From Rossellomorea arthrocnemi (lineage in GTDB: Bacteria > Bacillota > Bacilli > Bacillales > Bacillaceae_B): DNA of 64,000 nt. A model generated the notes under the pieces. It ran no database searches, was not told the DNA's origin, and saw only the letters and a program-made list of their open reading frames with translations. Where the stretch lies: positions 463,719-527,718 of the forward strand of contig NZ_CAJGBF010000002.1 of the NCBI RefSeq assembly GCF_904424705.1, read 5' to 3'. The translations under genes were made by a program, and so were the position numbers. Below are positions 56,927-64,000 of this stretch, in pieces (within the stretch, counting starts at the first letter, position 1; every line of letters starts with the position of its first letter).

Positions 56927-57574
56927 TTAATCACTGACAGACATGCGTTTTTCGATAATATTGACAATCGTCGAGAATACCAAGACAAGAACCAGGTAAT
57001 AGATCGCTACGACGAGAAGATACGTCATATAATCAAAGTTATTCGATCCGAGTGTCGTTGCCACGCTGAACAATTCAAACATCCCGATAAAGGAAGCAAG
57101 GGACGAATCCTTCAATGCAATGATGAATTGGTTTCCAAGGGGAGGCAGGGCACGTCTGAATGCCTGTGGAAGGATGATCCTTCTCATAGACAACCCAAGT
57201 GACATCCCAAGGGAACGCCCGGCTTCCATTTGGCCTTTATCGATGGATTGAATGGCTCCGCGGAAGATCTCCGCAATATAAGCCCCATTATGGAAAGCAA
57301 GACCCATGACGACAGACCAGAAGCCTGAAATATTCAATGATGTCAAGCCGAAATAGAAAATGAAGATTTGAACGATTAAAGGTGTACCCCTTACAACGAA
57401 AATGTATAAATCCGCAAGTAATGACAATGGCTTGATTCCTGATATCTTAAGAAAAGCGAAAAACAAACCAATCACAATCGCAATCAGTACGGAAACAAAG
57501 GTTAATTGGAATGTTAATAACATCCCTTTAAGAAATACATCATATGTACCGGCAAAGGTTTCTAAAAAGTGCAT
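56927..57574 (-). CDS. Polar amino-acid ABC transporter permease
   Basis: The 215-residue membrane protein belongs to the HisM/GlnP family, with about five helices. The coupling EAA-like loop is [29 protein letters not shown]. Also typical are [18 protein letters not shown] and [16 protein letters not shown]. It probably works as a homodimer, because no second permease gene is present. It lies between the ATPase and the binding protein. Confidence 0.96.
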   Translation of the reverse strand: MHFLETFAGTYDVFLKGMLLTFQLTFVSVLIAIVIGLFFAFLKISGIKPLSLLADLYIFVVRGTPLIVQIFIFYFGLTSLNISGFWSVVMGLAFHNGAYIAEIFRGAIQSIDKGQMEAGRSLGMSLGLSMRRIILPQAFRRALPPLGNQFIIALKDSSLASFIGMFELFSVATTLGSNNFDYMTYLLVVAIYYLVLVLVFSTIVNIIEKRMSVSD

Positions 57575-57615
57575 AAACTTCCCCCCGTTCTACTCTTTTC
57601 CCCATTAAGACAAAA

Positions 57616-57643
57616 AGCGAATGCGCATAGAAGCACATTCGCT
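57616..57643 (-). terminator. Partial terminator between binding-protein and permease genes
   Basis: On the minus strand AGCGAATG pairs with CATTCGCT across a 12-base loop, followed by TTTTTG. It lies between the solute-binding gene and the permease gene. Such leaky hairpins allow more binding protein than membrane components. Confidence 0.75.
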
Positions 57644-57659
57644 CTGTGTCATGCTGCTC

Positions 57660-58442
57660 TTACTCTTTCTCTGGATCCGATGTTATGTCTGTTTTGAAAT
57701 ATTTTTCACTGATTTTCTTTAATGTACCGTCTTTTCTTAATGTTTCAAGTGCATTATTCACTTCTTCGAGCAGGGCTTCATTGTCTTTACTAACGGCAAT
57801 AGCCTGCTCACTGCGGCCGATCAGCTCACGCGCTTCAATATCGAGTCCCGAAGCAATCGCTTCTTTACCCGTGATAAAATCTGTGATGACGGCATCATGT
57901 TTGCCTTTATTTAACGCCTCAAGAGCGACAACGTCACTATCATATGCCTGAATTTTATCCGTAACTTCTTTGGCTGTATCTGCGTACGTTGATCCTTTGG
58001 ATACGGCAATTTCCATATCTTTCAAATCATCCAGCGTTTCAACCGTGCTGTCTTTACGAACGAAAATCTGTGGTCCGGAATAGTAATAAGGAGTTGAGAA
58101 GTCTACTTCCTTGAGACGGTCCTCCGTAATCGTATGACTGGCAACCGCTACATCAAAACGTCCGGATTTCACCCCTTCTACAATTCCTGCAAATTTAAAT
58201 TTCTTCTGCTCTGGTTCAAGACCCATTTCTTTTGCAACTGCTTCTGCCACTTCAATATCGAAACCTGACATGGTTCCATCATTATTCGTCACACTGAATG
58301 GCTTGAATTCACCTGAAGCTGCATAAACGAATTTGCCTTTCTCCACTAACTTCGCTCCATTTTCCGTTGTGGCTTTGTCGCCGCAAGCTGATAGAAGCAG
58401 CACAGAAATGACTAACAAGATTAGGCTTTTCCAATTCTTCAC
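57660..58442 (-). CDS. Amino-acid ABC transporter solute-binding lipoprotein
   Basis: The 260-residue product starts with a lipoprotein signal, lipobox LLLSAC near residues 15-20. A type II periplasmic-binding fold of family 3 follows (SGEFKPFSVTNNDGTMSGFDIEVAEAVAKEMG). The substrate-pocket segments are GRFDVAVASHTITEDR and VSKGSTYAD. GTG 58442 lies ten bases after GGGGG. It is the first gene of the three-gene transporter operon. Ligand unknown; a polar amino acid is likely. Confidence 0.95.
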   Translation of the reverse strand: MKNWKSLILLVISVLLLSACGDKATTENGAKLVEKGKFVYAASGEFKPFSVTNNDGTMSGFDIEVAEAVAKEMGLEPEQKKFKFAGIVEGVKSGRFDVAVASHTITEDRLKEVDFSTPYYYSGPQIFVRKDSTVETLDDLKDMEIAVSKGSTYADTAKEVTDKIQAYDSDVVALEALNKGKHDAVITDFITGKEAIASGLDIEARELIGRSEQAIAVSKDNEALLEEVNNALETLRKDGTLKKISEKYFKTDITSDPEKE

Positions 58443-58490
58443 TGGCTAGAGTCCCCCTTATGTAGCTTGTAATATTTTTAATCTTTCATA

Positions 58491-58519
58491 ATTTTATCAA
58501 CAAAAGAGAAAATTCTCAA
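58491..58519 (-). promoter_or_regulatory. Sigma-A promoter of the amino-acid ABC operon
   Basis: On the minus strand: -35 TTGAGA at 58519-58514, a 17-base spacer, and -10 TAAAAT at 58496-58491. It lies about 50 bases before the start codon. Confidence 0.65.
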
Positions 58520-58742
58520 AATTCAAATATAGCTTCCACAGCTTATAATTATCCATTTTAGTGGATGAAAGGAATTTAGCACGATTACAGATACATATGC
58601 GTCTTCATCCTTTCATTTCCTTTTATATGCTTTGGCTTCATAGGTCAATAAACCTTATACGGACTTCGGTAGACCCTCTTTTCTACTACTTTTATGCTAT
58701 AGGAACATTGTCATTATTTTGTTATGGTACTAAGCGAGTAGA

Positions 58743-58812
58743 GGTTGAGTGGAACGTAGGGTTGCTCGCTTTCCGCATGGCGGGCGTTGAGCAGCCTTCC
58801 GTCCCAATCAAC
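58743..58812. repeat. Shortened copy of a Bacillaceae intergenic repeat
   Basis: It contains GCTCGCTTTCCGCATGGCGG and ends ...TTCCGTCCCAATCAAC, with a matching GGTTGAGTGGAA at the other end. It shares the core GCTCGCTTTCC-x-CA-x-GGCGGGCG-x-TGAGC with the fuller copy at 63787-63897. GC-rich compared with its AT-rich surroundings. Confidence 0.7.
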
Positions 58813-58850
58813 TTCCAAGCCAGCATTATCAAATTAGAGTAACAAAAAAA

Positions 58851-58890
58851 AAGAACCGATTCTCTGCTCTAAGCATGTGAATCGATTCTT
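58851..58890 (-). terminator. Terminator of the lonA-ysxC operon
   Basis: On the minus strand AAGAATCGATTC pairs with GAATCGGTTCTT (one G-T pair), followed by TTTTTTT. It lies just after the ysxC stop. Confidence 0.88.
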
Positions 58891-58899
58891 TTTATTAAG

Positions 58900-59484
58900 T
58901 TATTTATAGTATGACTTAATCGCATCCCAGGCTTTGTCTTTTCCAAGGCCTGTTTCGGAGGAGAACATGATCAGGTCGTCTTCACTGTCCATGTTCAATG
59001 TTTCTCTTGTGACTTTCAGGTGCTTCTGCCATTTGCCTTTCGGGATTTTATCCGCTTTGGTGGCAATGACAATGCATGGCAGCTCATGATGCTTGAGGAA
59101 GTCATACATCATGACATCATCATTTGTTGGTGCATGACGCAGGTCCACAATCAGGATGACCGCTCTCAGCTGTTCACGGGATGTGATGTAGGTTTCAATC
59201 ATCTTTCCCCATGCTTCCCGTTCTGTTTTAGATACTTTGGCAAAACCGTAACCGGGTACGTCCACATAATAGAGGGTTTCTTCTATTTTATAAAAGTTCA
59301 GTGTCTGGGTTTTACCTGGCTTGGATGAAATCCTCGCCATGCTCTTGCGACCGATCATTTTATTGATGAATGAGGATTTCCCAACATTTGAGCGTCCCGC
59401 TAAGGCAAACTCCGGAAGAAAATCGCCAGGATATTGTTCAGGCCTGACCGCACTGATGACTAGCTCAACTTGATTTACTTTCAC
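58900..59484 (-). CDS. ysxC: Ribosome-biogenesis GTPase YsxC (EngB)
   Basis: Essential GTPase needed for late 50S assembly. The 194-residue product has G1 GRSNVGKSS (near 31-39), G2 around [12 protein letters not shown]3 DVPGYG and G4 TKAD. The start overlaps the lonA stop by four bases (ATGA-type), so translation is coupled to lonA. Confidence 0.98.
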   Translation of the reverse strand: MKVNQVELVISAVRPEQYPGDFLPEFALAGRSNVGKSSFINKMIGRKSMARISSKPGKTQTLNFYKIEETLYYVDVPGYGFAKVSKTEREAWGKMIETYITSREQLRAVILIVDLRHAPTNDDVMMYDFLKHHELPCIVIATKADKIPKGKWQKHLKVTRETLNMDSEDDLIMFSSETGLGKDKAWDAIKSYYK

Positions 59485-61805
59485 TTCTTTTCACCTACTA
59501 ATGCTTTCTCTAAGACTTCATCTATATAGGATACAAGGATGAACGTTAGTTCTCCCCTAACACTTTCAGGAATATCATCTATATCCTTTTCATTATCTTT
59601 CGGAAGGATAATCGTTTTAATTCCGGCACGATGAGCGCTTAATGTTTTTTCTTTCACCCCACCGATTGGAAGCACTCTTCCTCTCAGGGTCATTTCACCA
59701 GTCATTCCGACTTCACGGTTTACGTATTTTCCTGTCAAGGCTGATACAAGGGCTGTCGTAATCGTGATCCCAGCCGATGGACCGTCTTTCGGCACTGCAC
59801 CTTCAGGCACATGGATATGAATATCATGTTTCTCGTGAAATGACTCGTCGATCCCGAGCACACCCGCCTTCGAACGAACGTAACTGAAGGCTGTCTGGGC
59901 CGATTCTTTCATGACATCTCCTAATTTCCCGGTCAGGACAAGCTTCCCTTTACCTGGTGCGAGGGATACCTCTATTTGCAGGGTATCTCCGCCGACAGTG
60001 GTGTAGGCAAGACCGGTTGATACTCCAATCTGATTTTCAACTTCTGCTTGGCCGTAACGGAATTTTTTCTTCCCAAGGAACTCTTCAATATTGCTTGAGG
60101 TGATCACGACGCGTTTCTTTTCCCCTGAAACGATGATCTTCGCCGTTTTTCTGCAAAGGGCCGCAAGCTGGCGCTCCAAGCTCCTTACACCTGCTTCCCT
60201 TGTGTAATAGCGGACGATATCAACGATCGCTTCGTCTCTCACTTGAAGCTTGGATTTGGTTAAACCGTGATCTTTGACCTGTTTTTCAAGTAAATGATGC
60301 TTCGCGATATTTAACTTTTCAAGCTCTGTATAACCGGCAATCGTAATGATTTCCATTCTATCCCGGAGCGGGCCGGGAATGGTGGATAAATCATTTGCCG
60401 TGGCGATGAACATGACTTTTGATAAGTCGTAGGTCTCTTCAATATAGTGATCACTGAAGTTTGAATTCTGCTCGGGATCCAGTACCTCAAGCATTGCAGA
60501 GGAAGGATCCCCCCTGAAGTCACTGGACATTTTATCAATTTCATCGAGAAGGAAAACAGGATTGATGGTGCCTGCTTTTTTCATCCCGCGAATGATTCTT
60601 CCAGGCATGGCACCCACATACGTACGTCGGTGACCTCGGATTTCGGACTCATCGCGAACGCCACCCAGGGAGATTCGGACGAAATTCCGCCCCAGTGATT
60701 CAGCCACGGATCGGGCTAAGCTCGTTTTCCCTACTCCCGGAGGTCCGGCGAGACACAGGATTGGCCCCTTAAGGGACTGAGTCAGCTGCTGAACGGCCAG
60801 ATATTCAAGAACTCTTTCCTTGACCTTTTCAAGACCATAATGATCCCGGTTTAATATTTGTTCAGATCGCTTGATGTCCAATTGATCTTCAGTTTCAGTG
60901 GACCATGGCAGGGAAACAAGCCATTCAATGTAGTTGCGGATGACAGAACTTTCTGCCGAGCTCGAAGGGACTTTCTCATAGCGGGCTAGTTCCTTTAATG
61001 CCGTGTGTTCCACATCTTCCGGCATATTGGCTTGCTCGATCTTTACCGTTAAATCTTCAATTTCACCCGTTTTCCCTTCTTTGTCTCCCAACTCTTTTTG
61101 GATAGCTTTCATTTGCTCCCGAAGATAATATTCTTTTTGCGTTCTTTCCATGGAACGTTTTACGCGTTGACCGATCTTTTTCTCTAAGCTTAGCACTTCT
61201 TTTTCATTGTTGATCGTTTCAATCACCATTTGAAGTCGCTTTTTAATATCCAGTGTTTCAAGAACGTTTTGCTTTTCCTTCATTTTCAGGGGCAGGTGGG
61301 AAGCCACAATATCCGCAAGCCTGCCTGGTTCTTCGATATCTGAAACAGTCGAATACGTTTCGGCCGAGACTTTTTTTGATAACTTTATGTATTGTTCAAA
61401 ATAGTTCAATAACGTCCTCATTAAAGCGTCTGTTTCTGATTCTTTCACTTCAGAATCATGAAATTCCTTCACCGTTACTTCATAGAAGTCTTTTTGCTCA
61501 GTGAATGAAGTAATCGACGCCCGGTTCATTCCCTCGACCAGCACTCTGATGGTCCCATTAGGGAGTTTAAGCATCTGTTTAACCTTTGTAAGGGTGCCCA
61601 TTTCGTAAAAATCTTCCTGTGCTGGCTCATCTATATTCATATCTCTTTGAGTCGTTAAGAAAATTAAATGATCATCCATCATGGCTTTTTCTAAAGCTTG
61701 CACGGAGCGCTCACGTCCAACATCTAAATGTAGTACCATCGTTGGATACACAAGTAAGCCTCTTAATGGAAGGAGGGGAACCGTTAAATTATTTTGTTTT
61801 GCCAC
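59481..61805 (-). CDS. lonA: ATP-dependent protease LonA
   Basis: AAA+ serine protease for damaged and regulatory proteins. GTG 61805 lies eight bases after GGAGG and gives 774 residues, equal to B. subtilis LonA. The N-terminal substrate domain ([23 protein letters not shown]) is followed by a coiled coil, Walker [10 protein letters not shown], and Walker [10 protein letters not shown]. The Ser-Lys dyad lies in [10 protein letters not shown] and [14 protein letters not shown]. Its own promoter precedes it. Confidence 0.98.
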   Translation of the reverse strand: MAKQNNLTVPLLPLRGLLVYPTMVLHLDVGRERSVQALEKAMMDDHLIFLTTQRDMNIDEPAQEDFYEMGTLTKVKQMLKLPNGTIRVLVEGMNRASITSFTEQKDFYEVTVKEFHDSEVKESETDALMRTLLNYFEQYIKLSKKVSAETYSTVSDIEEPGRLADIVASHLPLKMKEKQNVLETLDIKKRLQMVIETINNEKEVLSLEKKIGQRVKRSMERTQKEYYLREQMKAIQKELGDKEGKTGEIEDLTVKIEQANMPEDVEHTALKELARYEKVPSSSAESSVIRNYIEWLVSLPWSTETEDQLDIKRSEQILNRDHYGLEKVKERVLEYLAVQQLTQSLKGPILCLAGPPGVGKTSLARSVAESLGRNFVRISLGGVRDESEIRGHRRTYVGAMPGRIIRGMKKAGTINPVFLLDEIDKMSSDFRGDPSSAMLEVLDPEQNSNFSDHYIEETYDLSKVMFIATANDLSTIPGPLRDRMEIITIAGYTELEKLNIAKHHLLEKQVKDHGLTKSKLQVRDEAIVDIVRYYTREAGVRSLERQLAALCRKTAKIIVSGEKKRVVITSSNIEEFLGKKKFRYGQAEVENQIGVSTGLAYTTVGGDTLQIEVSLAPGKGKLVLTGKLGDVMKESAQTAFSYVRSKAGVLGIDESFHEKHDIHIHVPEGAVPKDGPSAGITITTALVSALTGKYVNREVGMTGEMTLRGRVLPIGGVKEKTLSAHRAGIKTIILPKDNEKDIDDIPESVRGELTFILVSYIDEVLEKALVGEKK

Positions 61806-61844
61806 ATATAACACCTCCGAATTTTGCTCATGAGTCTTTGTACA

Positions 61845-61873
61845 ATTCTAACTTATTTACTAAGTAGTGTCTA
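61845..61873 (-). promoter_or_regulatory. Sigma-A promoter of lonA-ysxC
   Basis: On the minus strand: -35 TAGACA at 61873-61868, a 17-base spacer, and -10 TAGAAT at 61850-61845 (five of six matches each). It lies about 40 bases before the lonA start. No CtsR or HrcA operator was seen. Confidence 0.7.
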
Positions 61874-61945
61874 TTAAATAGGTATTTACAACTTTATTCA
61901 GTCAGGATCTGGCATATTCTTGTTACCATCTTATTCAAAAACAAA

Positions 61946-61971
61946 CCGATTCGGACAGACCCGAATCGGTC
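61946..61971 (-). terminator. Terminator after lonB
   Basis: A 10-bp stem, ACCGATTCGG with CCGAATCGGT, is followed on the minus strand by TTGTTTTTG, seven bases after the lonB stop. Confidence 0.88.
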
Positions 61972-61977
61972 AACAGT

Positions 61978-63636
61978 CTATACACTTTTCTTATTTTGTT
62001 CGGGGACAAGCTCAGTTTGAGGGAGGGGTTCTTTCATAAGAGCCAGGTCCAGTACTTCCTTGAGCTGTTTAACCGGAACAACTTCGATTCCTTCTATTTC
62101 ACTTAACATCGCCTGTTGATTTTCGTAAGGGATGATGGCCATTGTCGCCCCGGCAAGTTTTGCCCCTTTCACTTTAGGATATACCCCGCCGACTGGCTTA
62201 ACAGACCCATGGATACTGATTTCCCCTGTCACAGCAATAGTGTGCTTGATAGGGATTTTGTAAATGGCTGAATAGATCCCGAGGGCCATGGCAATCCCTG
62301 CAGAAGGACCGTCAACGGGCACCCCACCCGGGAAGTTTACATGAATGTCATATTGATCGGCAGGAACTCCCATGGAACGAAGGACCGTGATCACATTTTC
62401 AATCGAGCCTTTTGCCATACTTTTTCGTCTGATCGATTTACTCCGATCCCCAATACTTTCTTCTTCCACAATTCCTGTCACGTTGATGGTACCTTTATCC
62501 GTTGCGGGAATGACATTCACTTCAATTTCAAGTAAAGACCCGGTATTCGGTCCTGTCACTGCTAACCCATTGACCAGACCGATCGTTGCTTCTTCATTAA
62601 TTTTTTTCTGATAGCGCGGGGACAGCTGGCTGGATTGAATGATCCATTCAAGCTCATGATCATAGATTTCTTTTCTATTTTCCGTGATGGCGACCCCGGC
62701 TGCAATCTGCACCATATTGACGGCTTCACGTCCATTACGGGCATAAGATGCAAGGGTTTCGAGACCTTTTTCACTGATGGTCATCTCTACCTTGTCAACG
62801 GCTCCTTCCGCTACTTTTTTCACTTCATCGTGCTCTAACTCCCTGAAGAAAACCTCCATACATCTTGAGCGGATGGCGGGAGGGAGTTCACTCGGTGTGC
62901 GGGTCGTAGCACCGATCAAGCGGAAATCTGCCGGAAGGCCGTTTTTGAAAATATCATGTATATGGGTGGGAATTTGATGATTTTCTTCATTATAGTAGGC
63001 ACTCTCAAGAAACACCCTGCGATCTTCTAAAACTTTTAAGAGCTTATTCAATTGAATGGGATGCAGTTCCCCGATCTCATCTATGAATAATACTCCTCCA
63101 TGGGCATTCGTCACAGCACCCTGTTTTGGTTGAGGGATTCCTGCCTGTCCCATGGCTCCTGCCCCTTGATAAATGGGGTCATGTACGGAGCCAATCAACG
63201 GATCGGCAATCCCCCGTTCATCAAATCGTGCCGTTGTCGCATCCAGTTCAACAAAAACAGCCGAAGGTTTAAAAGGCGATTTCCTATTTTTCTTGGCTTC
63301 TTCCAGAACCAATCGGGCAGCTGCCGTTTTACCGACACCTGGAGGTCCATAGATGATGACGTGTTGAGGATTCGGACTGCATAATGCTGCTTTCAATGCC
63401 TTGATTCCATCTTCTTGACCGACAATATCTTCAAAACTTGCGGGTCTTACTTTTTCGGCAAGGGGTTCGGTTAATGAAATGGATCTCATCTTTCGGAGTT
63501 CTTCCATCTCTTTTTTTGATTCACGGTCAATGGAAACTTTTTGAGTTCGCTGGTTTTTTAACAAGTTCCAGAAATACAATCCAATGATGATTCCAAAGAA
63601 CAATTGGATAAATAAAGCGATGCTAGTAAAGCTCAT
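61978..63636 (-). CDS. lonB: Forespore membrane-linked ATP-dependent protease LonB
   Basis: Lon-family protease active in the forespore of Bacillus. ATG 63636 lies after GGAGGGAGACGA and gives 552 residues, equal to B. subtilis LonB. An N-terminal membrane helix (residues 6-25) replaces the LonA substrate domain. Walker [11 protein letters not shown] and Walker B LFIDEIGELH are followed by the Ser-Lys dyad in VDGPSAGIAMALG and KPVGGVYPKVKGAKLAG. It is preceded by a sigma-F-type promoter. Confidence 0.97.
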   Translation of the reverse strand: MSFTSIALFIQLFFGIIIGLYFWNLLKNQRTQKVSIDRESKKEMEELRKMRSISLTEPLAEKVRPASFEDIVGQEDGIKALKAALCSPNPQHVIIYGPPGVGKTAAARLVLEEAKKNRKSPFKPSAVFVELDATTARFDERGIADPLIGSVHDPIYQGAGAMGQAGIPQPKQGAVTNAHGGVLFIDEIGELHPIQLNKLLKVLEDRRVFLESAYYNEENHQIPTHIHDIFKNGLPADFRLIGATTRTPSELPPAIRSRCMEVFFRELEHDEVKKVAEGAVDKVEMTISEKGLETLASYARNGREAVNMVQIAAGVAITENRKEIYDHELEWIIQSSQLSPRYQKKINEEATIGLVNGLAVTGPNTGSLLEIEVNVIPATDKGTINVTGIVEEESIGDRSKSIRRKSMAKGSIENVITVLRSMGVPADQYDIHVNFPGGVPVDGPSAGIAMALGIYSAIYKIPIKHTIAVTGEISIHGSVKPVGGVYPKVKGAKLAGATMAIIPYENQQAMLSEIEGIEVVPVKQLKEVLDLALMKEPLPQTELVPEQNKKSV

Positions 63637-63672
63637 TCGTCTCCCTCCAAGTAGATACAAGTTGTTATCGGT

Positions 63673-63702
63673 TAGTATCTCCTTGACCTTTAGGGAATAA
63701 AC
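63673..63702 (-). promoter_or_regulatory. Sigma-F promoter of lonB
   Basis: On the minus strand: -35 GTTTA at 63702-63698, a 15-base spacer, and -10 GGAGATACTA at 63682-63673. The -10 fits the forespore consensus GGnnAyAmTw at every defined position, and the -35 fits GYWTA. This agrees with lonB being a forespore gene in B. subtilis. Confidence 0.75.
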
Positions 63703-63786
63703 AAAAAAATTCGGTAACTGAATGGTTTAAAAAGGGATTAAGAAGAGAAATATGTAGCGACTTTAGATGGCAACTGAGCGTGTGAT

Positions 63787-63897
63787 GGTTGATTTCCGCT
63801 CCAGGTGCTCGCTTTCCACAGGGCGGGCGGTGAGCCTCCTCAGCTTCGCTTCCGGGGTCTCACCTGTCTTACTTTTCCCGCAGGAGCTATTCCTGTG
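63787..63897. repeat. Bacillaceae intergenic repeat element (fuller copy)
   Basis: A GC-rich block: GGTTGATTTCCGCTCC, then GCTCGCTTTCCACAGGGCGG, then GGTGAG...CTCACC with ...CCCGCAGGAG. It can fold, with GGTGAG pairing CTCACC. From memory, very similar blocks occur in many copies in intergenic regions of Bacillaceae genomes. It shares its core with the copy at 58743-58812. Confidence 0.7.
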
Positions 63898-63925
63898 AGA
63901 TGAGAATTCATCTATTGCATAAAAA

Positions 63926-63982
63926 AAGACCCTCCGTTATGATGCAGGTGCTAACCAATCGCTCATAACTAAGGAGGATCTT
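63926..63982. terminator. Hairpin that covers a ribosome-binding site; terminator for leftward transcripts
   Basis: AAGACCCTCC--GTTATGA pairs with TCATAACTAAGGAGGATCTT (three-base bulge) across a 20-base loop. Read leftwards it is followed by TTTTTTT, a typical terminator. Read rightwards the second arm contains the AAGGAGG Shine-Dalgarno of the ORF at 63986, so it could hide it. Confidence 0.7.
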
Positions 63983-63985
63983 CAC

Positions 63986-64000
63986 ATGCATGATAATCGA
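63986..64000 (+). CDS. Start of an unknown plus-strand ORF (partial, runs off right edge)
   Basis: ATG at 63986 lies eight bases after AAGGAGG and opens Met-His-Asp-Asn-Arg before the window ends. Too short to identify. In B. subtilis clpX on the minus strand precedes lonB here. A plus-strand gene with a hidden Shine-Dalgarno next to a repeat element suggests an inserted element, possibly an insertion sequence. This is a guess. Confidence 0.4.

Noticed and set aside
58561..58842. 93-codon plus-strand frame upstream of the ABC operon
   Set aside because: It has no ribosome-binding site, an implausible composition, and its last third is the intergenic repeat copy at 58743-58812.
61806..61977. 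CtsR or CIRCE heat-shock operator before lonA
   Set aside because: Neither the GGTCAAA direct repeat nor the CIRCE palindrome is present; only a plain sigma-A promoter is visible.

Overview
The window is a chromosomal segment of an endospore-forming member of the Bacillaceae. It carries spo0B, spoIVFA/B, spoIIB, spoVID, safA, ysxE and lonB, and its gene order closely follows the nad-spo0B-min-mre-folC-valS-hem-lon region of Bacillus subtilis. It is not B. subtilis itself: it carries rng (RNase E/G) and a large type IV pilus locus that B. subtilis does not have at this place. Almost all genes lie on the minus strand.

Left part (1-21.9 kb). The 5' part of safA runs off the left edge. It is followed by NAD synthesis (nadB-nadC-nadA, with divergent nifS-niaR sharing one operator/promoter region) and by pheA and pheB. 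Next come spo0B-obg, and the ribosomal operon rplU-prp-rpmA behind an L21-type leader. Then follow rng, spoIVFA-spoIVFB, mreB-mreC-mreD-minC-minD, radC, maf and spoIIB.

Accessory part (22-41.3 kb). Where B. subtilis has only the prepilin peptidase comC between spoIIB and folC, this genome has an apparently complete single-membrane type IV pilus system. A minus-strand operon runs: three-TM acidic protein, PRC-barrel protein, VanW-like protein, pilB, pilT, pilC, pilA, pilD, pilM, pilN, pilO and a second pilin. A divergent plus-strand operon holds two minor pilins and a PilX-like protein with a long repetitive C-terminus. A 959-residue secreted VWA/Ig-like protein and a membrane GAF-GGDEF diguanylate cyclase complete the block. 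PilB carries an N-terminal MshEN-type c-di-GMP-binding motif pair, so the cyclase and the pilus motor could form one regulatory circuit. This is the most interesting part of the window.

Right part (41.4-64 kb). folC and valS (behind a valine T-box) are followed by ysxE and spoVID, the latter with a good sigma-E promoter. Then come the haem operon hemA-hemX-hemC-hemD-hemB-hemL, ysxD, a polar amino-acid ABC transporter, ysxC, lonA, and lonB with a perfect-looking sigma-F promoter. The right edge carries a copy of a Bacillaceae intergenic repeat. It also carries an unexplained hairpin placed over the ribosome-binding site of a plus-strand ORF that leaves the window.

No tRNA, rRNA or CRISPR array was seen. 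Starts were chosen from Shine-Dalgarno position and known family N-termini. All promoter, operator and RNA-structure calls were made by eye without any computation.
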